Shown here: positions 48,301-62,000 of the stretch, in pieces
Position numbering within the stretch: position 1 is the stretch's first letter
How the letters are laid out: each line of letters starts with the position of its first letter
Assembly: GCA_029204225.1 (NCBI GenBank)
Contig: CM055096.1
Location: 75,429,521 to 75,493,520 of the forward strand
DNA from: Diphasiastrum complanatum
Lineage: Eukaryota; Streptophyta; Lycopodiopsida; Lycopodiales; Lycopodiaceae
DNA length: 64,000 nucleotides
Direction of reading: 5' to 3'
Position numbers and translations under genes: made by a program
The notes under the pieces: model-generated
The model's database searches: none
Told to the model about the DNA's origin: nothing
Seen by the model: only the letters and a program-made list of their open reading frames with translations

Positions 48301-51300
48301 TTGTGGCTACCTTTTCAGGGTCCATCCTGATCCCCTCAGCGGAGATAATATGTCCGAGGTAGTGAATCTCTTCTTTGAAATATTCACATTTTGATTCCTT
48401 TGCAAACAAGGGATTCTCTCTCAGGACCTGGAACACTTGGCGTAAGTGTTCAAAGTGCTCTTCTTTAGTACGACTAAAGACCAGGATATCATCAAGGTAG
48501 ATTAATACGAACCTGTCCAAGAGATGTCTGAACACGTTGTTCATCAACTTCATAAATGTTGCTGGGGCATTGGTTAATCCAAAAGGAAGAACCCCATTTT
48601 GTAACGAAAAGCCGTTAACGGAACGTCATCTTCTTTAATACGTACCTGATGATATCCAGACCTAAGATCGATGTTACTAAAATACATTGCCCCCTTGAGT
48701 TGATCAAAGATCTCATCAATCCTGGGCAAAGGATACTTATCCTTAATTGTGAGTTTATTGCCCTATAGTCTATGCACATACGCATGGACCCATCTTTTTT
48801 CTTAACCAACAAAATGGACGTAGCCCATGGTGATTTACTGGGGCGTATAAACCCTTTAGCTAAATATTCTTGCAGCTGCCGCTCTACCTCTAGGTGTTCC
48901 GCATGGCTCAACCTATAAGGAGGCTTACTAATAGGTTTAGTCCCGGGTATTAGTTCTATGGGATGATCTCCCTCTCTTCTCGGGGGTAACCCGGATGGTA
49001 AATCGCTAGGAAAGATGTCTTTAAAATCATTTAAAATAGTTTGCAAACTCACATCTCTCTCTTTTCTCTCAACAGAAGAAACACATTTCTTTGGATATGG
49101 AAAAGATAAACTTGTATCACTTGAAAAAGTTTCAAAAGGAAGGAAACAAAGCAATACCTTTTCAATTTTTCGTTTCCGTACTAGTCGCTTCAACTGCACA
49201 GAAGAGACAACTGGCGAAGCCGGCACACTTGCATTTCCAACCAACTTAACTTTCTGACCTCTATGAACAAACTCCAAGGTGTTATCAACATAACTACGCA
49301 CAAGACCACCAGTAGTTTCTAACAAAAACAACCATTCACGACCAAGCATTACATCTGCCAAGGCCAAGCTCATTACTCGAAAGTCTAAAGTATCTTGATA
49401 GTCTTGGATTTGTATGGGAACTTGTGGAACGAAAGTATCATAAATATCTTTACGCTGACCATCAACAAGTCTAACTACGTATTGATGATCGCTTGGTTTT
49501 TGCTCTAACTTCAACTTCTTCACCAAAGAATGGTTTAGAAAGTTGTGGGTTGTCCCATCGTCCACCATTATCCAAACTTTCTGGCCATCACTACTTCCTA
49601 ACAATCAGAAAATAGTATGAGGTCCGACTGCAGGTTGCCAAATGTTAGCAGTAACTGAACAAGTATGTGCCTCATTTATATGAGACACGTGAACAGACTT
49701 AACTTTGGGGAACTGTCCCAAAAGGCAAAAGTTGGACAGTGTGAACTTGCTTCTCCGGTTTCTTAATAGGACCATTTTGGTTCTTACCGGGAGTTTCGTC
49801 AGTGTTCCCTTTATGTTGTACTTTAGGACACTGACTCTTGTTATGACCTTTTCCCATACAAATGAAGCACAAGTGCTCCCTCTTGGCTCTTTCTATGTCA
49901 CTTCTCGACAATCTATACCTCTTTTTGTTCGAAGAATTAGATGTCGGAATTTTTCTCTTCTCTCCATGCTTGGAGGACTCAGGTCGGGTATCTTCTACTA
50001 CTCTTTTACCTTTTGGGCGAACTATGTCAACATAAGTCTGAGCTAGTGTGATAGCAGTTTCCAATGTTTTAGGCTTCAAAGGCCAAAGATACTTTTGGTG
50101 TTCGGCTTGCAAACCCCGAATGAATCCCCTTACCTAATTATATTCATCTAAGTCAAATAATTTCATGGTAGCATCCCGATAGCTGGCGATATATTGAATG
50201 AGAGGATGGTTTCCCATGCAACAAGTTTCCCAATCTTCCCAGTTTCTATCAGTTACATTTTCAGGGAGGAAATTTTTCTTGAACATATCCTGAAAACTAT
50301 CCCAAGTCTTTGATTCTGAACCATTTTCCCGCAGGCTTATCCACCACCTAAAGGCTTTCCCGTCAGGGAGATGCTAGCCTCTAAAGGCCGATCCTCATCA
50401 GGAGTTCCTTTTAATCGAAAAGAATCATCATGCTTAACGAGAAAGGCAACAACCGAATCTCGGTTACGGTCTTTTTCTTCTCCACCAAAGGTGGGAAGGT
50501 GCAAATCCTTAGGTACTACCTTATGGGGTGATGGTGGGACAGGTAAACTACTACCGTGGATAGCAGGATTAACTCGGTACTGCACTAAAACAGCTTGTTT
50601 TAAAGCATTAAGGCTTTGAACATTATCACGTACTAGTCTTTCAAGTCTGGAAAGCCTTTCATTAGTCTCTTGCTGGGTATTGGCTTGTTCCTCAACAAAC
50701 TCTTACAATTTTTTAAGATGATCATAAGTTTATACTACCCACTGCCTAAACTCAAAAAGGTTTAATGATATTTCTTCATTTTCGTCCCCCTCATTGATGT
50801 CCACATCCTGCATGTCGTCATGCAAGGAGGGATTTTGAGAGGGTTCTTGAGTAGGCGGTAAAAGAGGAACTGACTGGCTCTTTTCTATAGGAGAAGTTCC
50901 ATGACGCAGACTAGACATGACTATTCTTCAAGTTCGTCTACAGGAGTATGACTCATGTCTATAAAATTAAGCATGCGCAATAGAACATAGACATCAGTGT
51001 TTAATTACGCCCAAAAAATTGATTTACTAGCACATGCTTAAAACAAAAGCAAGAGAGAGAAAGTTTCTCTGGTTTGGAAATGCAGGTGGTTGGGCCGTCA
51101 CAGCATGCAAATTTGATCTGACAATTTTTGACTTTTTTTCCGGAAAATCAGGAATTTTGATCAAACTTCAAATGATCACCAACAACGTTTCTGGCCACCA
51201 ATCTCTGAGGGATTTGTTCCTCCTAGAGCGCCCTACTGTATATTAGCTTGCCCAAGTCCAACTTCTGGAAAATCTGCCACCGTTTGAATTTGTAGTGTCT

Positions 51301-54300
51301 TTACCTCCAGAAGGTCAATTCTGGCCAGAAAATAAAAAATCTGACTTGAAACGTGAATATCTGGAAAAGTATAATAGTTTCCAGAGTGAAATCTGTTGCA
51401 CCCTCCAGCGAGTAGTCTGCAGGTCCTCTCCTCAAAATCTGATCACTTTCGGATTGTCTACTGTCAAATTTCGAAAAATAGGTACTGACGCCCTCTAACA
51501 ATCAGATTTTATTGAAATCTGATTTTTTTTTTCCTGGTGATGGATGCTCCTTTTTGGATAGATAGTGCTGTACACCTGGGTGCCCACCACCAGAATTCAC
51601 TCCTGTCCAATTACCAACTGCTCTCTTGATAGCGCTAGGAGGAGCAATGGAGACAGAAGGTAGCGCTGGAGAAGAAGGAGCGTGGAGACAGAAGGTAGCG
51701 CTGGAGGAGGAGGAGCGTTGAGACAGCCAATCTCATTGGGGAGGAGAGGAAAGGAGAAGCGCTGACCCACCAGGCCAGGATCCACGATGCTCTGATACCA
51801 CTATTAGGAACTATGGAGAGAGAACCAACCAAAGTTGAAGAGTGACTCTGGATCTCCACCCACTATCTTGTACCTGGCTCTACATTCACAGGCCACCATA
51901 TAGGACCAGCGCCCAGCCTCCAAGCACTCCTCTCACATGCACAGTTGCCACTGTGCATGTGGATGCCCCTCAATGCATATTGAGCATGTGGCACATAGGT
52001 CTTACCTAACTTTCGGGACCCACCCTTAGCAAATAAGGGTGCCCTCCACTTAGTGACACTCCCTATGAATATAGACCAAGCCCATTAGATTCTAGTCCCT
52101 AAGAGTTATTATCCCGAACTACGAGGTTGAGTGTCACCCCGCCAGGACCCCCTAGGGTCTAACAAGTCACTAGTATCCCTGTGTTTGCCAATGGCCATAA
52201 CACTATACATCGTATTAAGTGTTTCTCACGCACTTTTAGATGTCTTACAAGATCTAATATGAGGTAAGATAGATCTTTCCACCACAAGAACAACCATAGA
52301 ATGTGCTTGTGCATCCCTTTCTTTTGTTCTCCCGAAGATGTAGAAGATGATGATGACGATGATCCACGAGGTGTAGTAGGAGCCAAAGAAGGAGGCCAAA
52401 GAAGATAGAAGAGGAGAGGAAAGGAGAAGCGCTGACCCACCAGGCCAGGATCCACGATGCTCTGATACCACTATTAGGAACTATGGAGAGAGAACCAACC
52501 AAAGTTGAAGAGTGACTCTGGATCTCCACCCACTATCTTGTACCTGGCTCTACATTCACAGGCCACCATATAGGACCAGCGCCCAGCCTCCAAGCACTCC
52601 TCTCACATGCACAGTTGCCACTGTGCATGTGGATGCCCCTCAATGCATATTGAGCATGTGGCACATAGGTCTTACCTAACTTTCGGGACCCACCCTTAGC
52701 AAATAAGGGTGCCCTCCACTTAGTGACACTCCCTATGAATATAGACCAAGCCCATTAGATTCTAGTCCCTAAGAGTTATTATCCCGAACTACGAGGTTGA
52801 GTGTCACCCCGCCAGGACCCCCTAGGGTCTAACAAGTCACTAGTATCCCTGTGTTTGCCAATGGCCATAACACTATACATCGTATTAAGTGTTTCTCACG
52901 CACTTTTAGATGTCTTACAAGATCTAATATGAGGTAAGATAGATCTTTCCACCACAAGAACAACCATAGAATGTGCTTGTGCATCCCTTTCTTTTGTTCT
53001 CCCGAAGATGTAGAAGATGATGATGACGATGATCCACGAGGTGTAGTAGGAGCCAAAGAAGGAGGCCTTTCCTAATCACCAATGACCAAATCCCATAGCC
53101 CTTTCGCTATGAGAAGATTCTTCATCATGTAACTTCACAAGGAGTAGTTTGTGCCATCCAACCGATCTTCACTAAACAAAGTACCGATAGCTTTCGATTC
53201 TTTAGCCATTACCTCCAACAGAATTTTAGCTTGTAGTAGATAGGAAAGAGAGCCTTTCCAAAGCCAAATCTACTCAAAAATTTGCAGCAAACAATGAGCT
53301 GAAAATAAGAGCACAAGATGTCTACCAATCTGCAACCAAAGTGCTCAAAAGATAATGGATAGATGGCTGTTTTTCTGCACAAAAAATCCAGCTTCTTGAA
53401 AATTAGGTTAGCTTCGATTGAAGTCTACACTGAAACCCAATTAGGAAGCCAAATAGTGTGATCAACACACACTTCAATAGGGTTGGTCAAAGCGCCCTAC
53501 TGCTTGTTGAAAATCTGCAATTTTCTAGCCACGAATTTGCCCTAACCCAAAATTGGGTTTGCTGAATTTTGGGCGCCCTCTTCCAAAACTGCAAACCTGA
53601 CAAATCAGCAAAGTAAGAAGGTTCCAAAACCCAAATTAGAAGTAGATTTTTGGGCGCCCTCCTCAAGACAAGACTTGCTGAAAACTAGCTGCAAAAAATC
53701 AGATTTGAGAAGCTGATTTTTGGGCGCCAAAAATTGCTCCTCCAAGATCCATGATGGGCACCCTTCTTCAACCTGAAAAGAGACAAAAAAGCTGATCCAA
53801 ACTCCACTTGGAAAAATCAGCAGGATGCTTAATTTTCAGATCACAAAGTAGAGTAGGTCCTCTTTTGGTAGGGCGCCAATATACAAGCTTGCTGCAAATT
53901 CGGTTGCTTTGATACCATGAAGGAAAACAAGAGCCAAGGCACCAAGATCTAACTATCAAACAATCTCCATAAGACAATTGAGAGAAGAAGATAGGTATAA
54001 AGTCCTAAATCCAAGGATCCTATTCTAAGCATGCCAATCACAAGCAACACAAGGGAACCTGATGGTGGACAAACCAACCCAACCAAACCTAGATCGAACG
54101 GATCTAGCCCCCAAGCTATGGATCAATCACAAAGAGGAGTATGGCATCACACCAGCAGCATCCTGCCATCGGTCATGCTATCAAGCATACACTAGTGAGA
54201 GCCCAATAGGTATACTTATACCCTCCAAGGCCCATGCACCACTAGTAGTGCACTGTGACACCTCACTGGACACCTCTGCAGCCTATCTGGGCCACGTCAT

Positions 54301-57300
54301 CCAGTTCTCCAATGACTCACTGATAGACCCGTACAAATCCACCATCAAGTATTTGGGCCTACAACCATTAATTATGACCATGTACACATAAGTGCTCCAA
54401 TTCCCTTATAGTCACAATTAACTTACAGGTTGTTGGTCTACCGGTCCCTAGCGTGGATACGCTACTCGAGACCAGTCATGGGCATGACATTCTTCCCCCC
54501 TTATTCAAGTTCTGTCCGCAGAACTTAATACTGGGGAAGTTCCTTCTTAAGCTTCCTTCTTGTTCCCAGGAAACATCATCGTCCGTACATCCCTTCCATT
54601 GAATCAGATGCTCGGTAACTATACGATTTCTCAATCGTTTAGTTCTTGTATCCAAGATCTTTCCGAGTTCAAGCGGAGACACCCCCGATGATTCATCCAA
54701 CAGGTCCAATCGATCTCCAAATCCAAGATGCTCTCCTTCACGTAGACTCTTTCAGAGACGGCTTACGTGAAATACGGGATGCACTTGAGATCCATCCGGG
54801 AGTTCCAATTGGTAAGCTAAGGATCCGATCTTTTTTAAGATCTTAAACGATCCTCTAAATCTAGAGGACGATTAGTAATGCTAGCCGATACACATTACAC
54901 TTGAATCCATCGAGATTCTCAAAAAATACCCAACCCCCCACTTGGAAGTTTCTCTGTGATCTTTTTAGACTTGCATAAAGTTGGTCCCCATCCTGGGTAC
55001 ACTAGACATTCTCATGTGCAATCCGTAGCATTTCTTGCATATCATGTAGGAAATCTGCTACTTTCTGAAACTTGAATGCCCGAGTCTCTACTGCAATGGG
55101 TGATATAGGTTTAAAACTATATGTAAGCACGCACGGGCTATAACCGGTAGCCAAATGTTTACTATATCCCAATCTCCATCAAGGTGATTACCTCTCCGAG
55201 GAGAAAATTTGAATAGATATCTTAACTAATCTTCTGATCTTGTAGGTAATCCTTCTTTTAACCGATCAAGTATAACTAGAATCTGAACTATGATTCGTCA
55301 ATCATAATTCATCGGATTCTTGTCCTATACTTAATAAAAGAAGGTTACTACCAATGATTAGAAGAACTTTAAGTTCAGAGTCATCTCTAGTTTAGCAAAT
55401 ACGACCGACCAAAAGTGACCAGCAAACTTCGAATCGCGAATGTTCATCATGCCACTTTGGTAATCTGTAAAGCCAAAACAGATACTCAAATAATTACTTG
55501 GTCTTTACCCAAATAAACATAGTCGATTCGGTAAGATGGCTAGTCATTACCAAAATTCCACTATCTTGTTTATTCATTCGGGGTAATCCACCAATCACAA
55601 TCCTTTCTTATGGATTAGGTATATCCTAGAATCTGAGTTAAGATTCAACAATCTCAACTCTCCATAGTCCCGAAACCATACCATATCATAAGAGTACATC
55701 ACGAGAATACATTACAATTCTTAAAAGACACATGAGTTGTTCCTGAAAGTCCTTTCCATGTGGAAAGTTCCAGACTTTCACAACTCACACACGGTGCCAA
55801 TATAAGGTTTGTAATCTAAAAAACGCCCTTACTTTAGACATGGCATAAATTGTCATTCCAAAGTTAGGGTCTCAATCTAGAATACGTCTAGATTTTCCTC
55901 TTAAGTTCTAATCTAGAATAACTTAAGATTTACCGGAACCTCATTACGTGAAGTTCTAACTTTTGGCAACCAACAACTATCCAACTCTCCTGAGTTTTCC
56001 GGGATAGCATTTCATCAATTCCAAACGGGAAAAGATAAGGCCAAAAAGTTCTCGTGTATTCTATGCACACCCATCTGCGAATTCAAAATGACTCAGAGAC
56101 GTTGTGACTTATAAGCAATACATCACAACAACAATATCCATAAGTAGATTATATTGTTGGTTTTCCACAACTAACTCAGAAGTAACGCTTCTGACTCGGT
56201 TAGCTGTATCAGATTTAGAAAATATTTTAAATGTCTAGGTGTGGTACCAAAACACCACATTTAATCTGATTCTAAATCACTTCTAGGTCAATAAGCAATT
56301 CTCAATGAGAAATTACTATAACCTAGCGAGAAATTGTTTCAAACACAATTCTCATCAATATGCCTATGTACCAACAACTAGTTTATGCATGCAAATAAAC
56401 TTAGTTCAAGGAATACTTTGTAGATCCACAGGATTAAAAGTTTGTACAAAAGGCATATCTCTACAGATAACTTCTGATCTGTACACAACACTTTCATAAC
56501 CGAGAATCCTGTAACTTGGTTATCCTCTAAGAGAGAATATTTCTCAAAAGAGCGCTATTTCACATCCAAAAAATCTCAACCGGAGATTAACTCAAAAGAA
56601 TATATTGTTAGCATGAATTTCCTTTCTTGCATCAACCCACGGATCTCAATCCATACTAAGATCAAGTTGATTGCTTCCAGCAAGGAACAATTTTCGACAA
56701 ACTCCTATCTTGCAATAGAATTCCAAGTTCTGACACAAATCAATCGGACTTGTTATCAACCTCTTTTCTACCACAAGAGTACATTCCGAATTTCCCCCCT
56801 TCAAATCTTCAAACCAGATATCTACTATAATCCCAACTCTCCAGATTCCCGAACCCATACCATATCACAAGAGTACATTCCGAATTTCTCCCTTTAAATC
56901 TTCAAACCAAATATCTACTATAATCCATAAAGGATTTCTGTAATATCTAAATATCCTATCGTTTCCGATTATAAAAACAGGTCCATCATCGATATAACAG
57001 ATTCCTCCTGGAATCATTGACCGATGTTCCTCCTTGATAATTTTCTGTTTTTCTTACTTCTCCCCCTTTTTAAGAGGAAAACAACACGAGTTTCCAAGGG
57101 GCGCATATCATTCAAGATTTTCCCTGGAGAAGTTTTAAATAAAAGATCCAAGAAAATCGAGAAAGTCAAAGAAGTGTTGCATCTAATACAGATAATGTCT
57201 CAACACGATGACTTAACCAAAGATCTTCTCCAACTTGAGAACTGACCCATAAATCAGAAAAGGATTACTTGAAGATTCAAGTAGAGAAAACAAATTTAGA

Positions 57301-58944
57301 AAACGGTTTCATTAACCATTTTTGTGACATCGTCCATGGTCAACGGGTAATCAGAATTACCTTCCAAGGAATCACAAAAAAGTCGAGTTAATTTATGAGT
57401 TACGAAATTCACCAATATATCTTTTATAAAGAAATAGCTTGCTGGGTTTCCAGTTTTGTAAATTTGAGATATCCAAAAAAGGGGTCATGACCAATATCTC
57501 AAATTTTTGACAAAACACCCGTTTTATGACCGACAGTATTTGGCATCATTAAGAATTACGGCCATACTACGGTCAACTGATCTAGTTAGTTTCAGATCCT
57601 CATTTTGGAATTGCCTGCGTCCCATACCACAGGTTCTTCCTCCATGAAGGCCCTCCACTTCCTGATCAAAGTGTCAGAAAAATAATACAAGTATATAATG
57701 TTCTCGGGAATTTATTAAAAAATTCCAACTTCAACTAAAACATTCTTTCGCCCCCTTTCACAATCTTTATGATCATCGTAACGTTCACGATGACAGATTT
57801 AGAAATGGGGAAGAATGAACCGGCTTTTCCTTGTCCTTAACAAATAGTGTTGGTACGCCCACGGCTTCAAGCACATGAAAAAACAACTTTTTCGTTCCAT
57901 TTCAATTTCCATCTTAGGCTTTTGGATCCTTTCTGGGCGTGCATGATTTTTGAAAAAATGTCACCTTGGCCAAAAAAATCCAAGAATTCCAGTTCTCGGT
58001 TACCCATATCAGTTAATTAAAGCGAATCTAATTCGTCAATTGTGAAAAAGCCTTACGGAATTCCTCCAGGAATTCAGCCCAATCACATTTCTATGGGTTT
58101 CGTCCTCCACCTCGAGGAGGCCTTACCCAAAGCAAAAAACCGACGAAATTCACTTTTTTTATTCTGGGACGTTGCATAAGCTAAAGTAGCTTGGCCAACA
58201 ATTTATCCAGTCAATAACAACTTCCAGGCTTTACTCACCGAAATTTTTTTCTGTTTTTAAGCCCAAGCTGTTTTGAATTAATGGCCTATAATTGTCTAAA
58301 ATGATTTTGCATTTGGTTGTTTCGGTACTTATAGCTTTTATAAAGTTCCATAACAATCTTACTCAAGGTAGGCTTGTTATAAATTTAGGGGGATCATCAC
58401 TTTCAGGTGATGCCGGGAGAATTTCCAAGGAAACAGAAAAATTGTTCCTCCCCACCGGAACTTCACACATAACCATTTGCTCTTCTTAACCGAAAACTTA
58501 CGTTTAGTTAAGAATCATTACGGGTATAAGTTCTTTTAATAAAGCAATGTCCAAAAAACGTAGTTTTTACAGACCATAACGTGCTTATAAAAACTATACC
58601 AATGAAATTTGCAAATGGTAGCCATAACACTGCCGAAAAACCATGTCGATGCATCCAAATACAATTTTCGAAGCCATTAGAGTCAACCTGCCATATAAAT
58701 TTTGTAGTCTATAACCACTAAGAAGTGCCCATGGAAAAAAAATGAAACAGACTTTTTTGGCATAAAACCTCTAACCAACCCTCCCTCCCCCCACCCCTAC
58801 CAACCTATCTCAAAGTTTAACTTCCAAAAAAAACTTTTAGCTAACAACAAGTTAACCTACCCCCCCCCCCACACTTTCCTTCTAAACAAAGGACTTCTCG
58901 GGCCAGAAACCCTCGCGAGCAGACAGCAGGCCGAACAGCCCCGA

Positions 58945-59014
<70 letters not shown>

Positions 59015-62000
59015 GGCTCATAAGAGATGGGGGCGCGCCTTCTCTTCACCATATTCCCACTCTTTTTTTTTTGGAAGTTAGCTAGGTGGAGGGCGCACTG
59101 TATGCAACAGGAGGGCACGGTTCTGGAAGCTGCCACAACTGTTTTTTCTTATTTGCTGCTTTTGAAACAGAAGTTTCCAGCTTCTGTTCTTCTTGAAACA
59201 TTCCATACATTTCTTTTGCTGTTTATTGCAGATTAAAGATGAAAATAGGGCGCTTTAACAATTGCTTTACATTCAACATGCATAAGCAAGCTCTTTTTAC
59301 AGATTTGTAGATTTCCTAAAGGCTGAAAAACAGGGTAGATGTTGCCCATTTTTTTTTTTCAAAACACAGATTTGCAGGTTACCCCTCCTTAACCACAGGA
59401 TGGGCTTTGCAATAGTTCATACCATCACAAAGATGGCTTTACTGAATTACTCCTCCCTACAAAACATTGATAAATTGAAGAAAACTCCAGCATAAACCTG
59501 TAAATCAGAAAGAACTACCTTGCAAATCCTGTAAAAACCACCAACACTCTCAACCAGTGATTAGTCTTTTTATTGCTTCTTTTCCTGCTTTTTCTCAGAT
59601 TCAAGCCAAGACTGGCTCATTAAAAAGCAAAAGACAGCCATTAAAAATTTCTAAATCACTGTGTAATGAACATAAAACCGTAAAAACCAGTATTTCCTCT
59701 AATTGATCCCGTTGCTAACAGAAAAGTGTTCCTAAATGAAGTAAACGGAAACACAAGTGACTCAAGAAAATGGAACTTTACTTCCTGAAAACCAATATGA
59801 AGTGTCTAAAAATTGAACCGATTGTATACCTGGTAGTGCACTTACCACACAACCGATTACACTTCAAATAAGGAAATCCATGGGAAGAATAATCCGCACT
59901 TTCACCACTTCGTTGCATACTCCATTGAATTCTCGAAAAAATGTCAAGATTCCATATCACAATGGAAAAATCCCCACAATTCGAGATTTCTCTTGAACAC
60001 AAATCAATGGCAAAACGAGCTTAGAATTGGCTCTGATACCAATATAAAGTCCTAAATCCAAGGATCCTATTCTAAGCATGCCAATCACAAGCAACACAAG
60101 GGAACCTGATGGTGGACAAACCAACCCAACCAAATCTAGATCGAACGGATCTAGCCCCCAAGCTATGGATCAATCACAAAGAGGAGTATGGCATCACACC
60201 AGCAGCATCCTGCCATCAGTCATGCTATCAAGCATACACTAGTGAGAGCCCAATAGGTACACTTATACCCTCCAAGGCCCATGCACCACTAGTAGTGCAC
60301 TGTGACACCTCACTGGACACCTCTGCAGCCTATCTGGGCCACGTCATCCAGTTCTCCAATGACTCACTGATAGACCCATACAAATCCACCATCAAGTATT
60401 TAGGCCTACAACCATTAATTATGACAATGTACACATAAGGGCCCCAATTCCCTTATAGTCACAATTAACTTACGGGTTGTTGGTCCCTAGCGTGGATACG
60501 CTACCCGAGACCAGTCATGGGCATGACAATAGGCGCTCTCAAGGAGAGAGAGATAGCAATAATGCAAGCAGAAAAATGGAGCAATGCTTAGCAACTGTAA
60601 AATTGGTATACACAATGAGCATACAAGTACTTTACCTGGATGTGGCCAAGTGCCAACAAACACTAAGCTTAACCACTTACTAAATGTAGGGCACTCCCAA
60701 AAGTCAAGATAGGGCCCCTAAACAAAATTAGACCCCTAAGGACCCACGAGTCAACATGACCAAAATTGGGTCCAACTCAAGTTAAGACAAACTTAACATG
60801 GCCTAAATAACTAAGTACCCATGGTTACACAAATCTCAACCTTTTGGGTCAAAGTAACCTATGGATTAACTTTAGCATGGGCATTTATTTCTAACAAGCT
60901 AGTCCTGTTACGGTAGGAATTCCTCAGAAAGTCCCTCGTGCGGCTAGTTTTGTAACTCAAATAAATGAAATGCTTGAGTTAGCGAAAGCTTATGTAAGGC
61001 AAGCGATGAATTGAGCTAAGTCTTACGCTGATCAACATCGCACGCCTAGAGAGTTTGTGGTAAGAGACATGGTGTTTCTTCAAGTACCCACCAAGGACTC
61101 TAAGACCCTTAAGATGGGCAAATGTTACAAGTTATCCCCGCGTTATTGTGGACCTTGGAAAATTGTTAAAAGTATCACTGATGTTTCTTATAAGTTAGGT
61201 TTGCCTGAAACTTGTAAAGTGCATCCTATATTTTATGTTTCTTGATTAAAACGGGTTTTACGTAACACGATAACTTGTTGTCTGATGGTTTGTTTGCATT
61301 TAGGAGTAGGGAGAAGTTCCCATGAACCGGCGAGTGGATTGGGAGTTATAAAGAAGAGATTCCTGGGAAGAAAACATTTCAGGTCTAAAAAAATTTCCAA
61401 TTTTTTTTTTTCTGCAATTCGTTGTAGCGAATCACGAAGCCAACGATTCGTTGCAACTATGCCATGTACAAAGAGGTGATCCTCCATGAGCTATGGAATT
61501 CATTCTCTTTTGGTGAATGAAGAGCACTCCCCACATGGTTAAGCCAGGACGCGGCCATGCCTCAAGATGTAGGTATGTGAGGGTTGAAGTTAGGATGTGG
61601 CACCGTCTTGATGGTGGTCTATAGTTCCATTGCTCGGGGGTGAGATGGCAATATCTCTTTGGATGGGCAGTAGCAAAGCGTTCCTCACTAATTGTGTCCT
61701 TACGTTGGTCGGTTTTGATGATGAGGTTTCTAACAGTTGTCCCCCTTCTTGGAAGTAGAGAACCATTCCTTCCTTGAGGTTGTGTGTCCGAATCCAAGCA
61801 CCAAGATGGAGAACTTTGATTGTGGTGCCATAAAGATGTGGTACTTTTTGTGATCTCCATCAACAAAGTAGAAGATTGATCATAAAAATCATTAGGTCTA
61901 GAGATATTAAATCTTCCCCTTTCTTGCACTCGAAGAATTCTTCTTGAGTCACCCTTCCATTTCGAAGTTTCCCGATTCACAATGAATCTTCCTTTCCACA

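Larger units (their letters stand above)
45757..52202 (-). mobile_element. minus-strand gypsy chromovirus inserted in Copia gag
   Basis: 5' LTR 52202-51801, primer-site complement TGCTCTGATACCA ending at 51800, leader, gag, protease, RT-RNase H, integrase, chromodomain, purine tract, 3' LTR 46076-45757 (lacking its last roughly 95 bp). Domain order is complete. The Copia gag reads RCI at one side and ARVVYL at the other. Confidence 0.88.
53996..60528 (-). mobile_element. minus-strand chromovirus inserted in the Copia LTR, TSD ATAGG
   Basis: LTRs at 53996-54489 (3') and 60043-60528 (5') are flanked by ATAGG on both sides (53991-53995, 60529-60533). Primer-site complement GGCTCTGATACCA ends at 60041, and the purine tract (complement of TTCTTCCCCCC) is at 54490-54500. 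The interior retains a chromodomain and integrase pieces and traces of gag, but is heavily decayed, while the LTRs remain very similar. Confidence 0.88.
41699..60896 (-). mobile_element. minus-strand Copia carrying two later gypsy insertions
   Basis: Pieces in minus-strand order: 5' LTR 60896-60534 and 53995-53918 (split by a chromovirus), primer-site complement 53906-53917, leader, gag start 53215-52203, gag remainder 45750-45436 (split by a gypsy), zinc knuckle, protease, integrase, RT, RNase H to 41841, truncated 3' LTR 41803-41699. The gag halves match one another's ends as expected for an insertion. The right flank is a gypsy integrase. The 19.2-kb span collapses to about 6 kb when the inserts are removed. 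Confidence 0.85.

Noticed and set aside
54062-54391. 109-codon frame repeated almost exactly at 60109-60438, looking like a duplicated gene
   Set aside because: Both copies lie inside the two LTRs of the same chromovirus; similarity is explained by the LTR pair, and no known domain is present.
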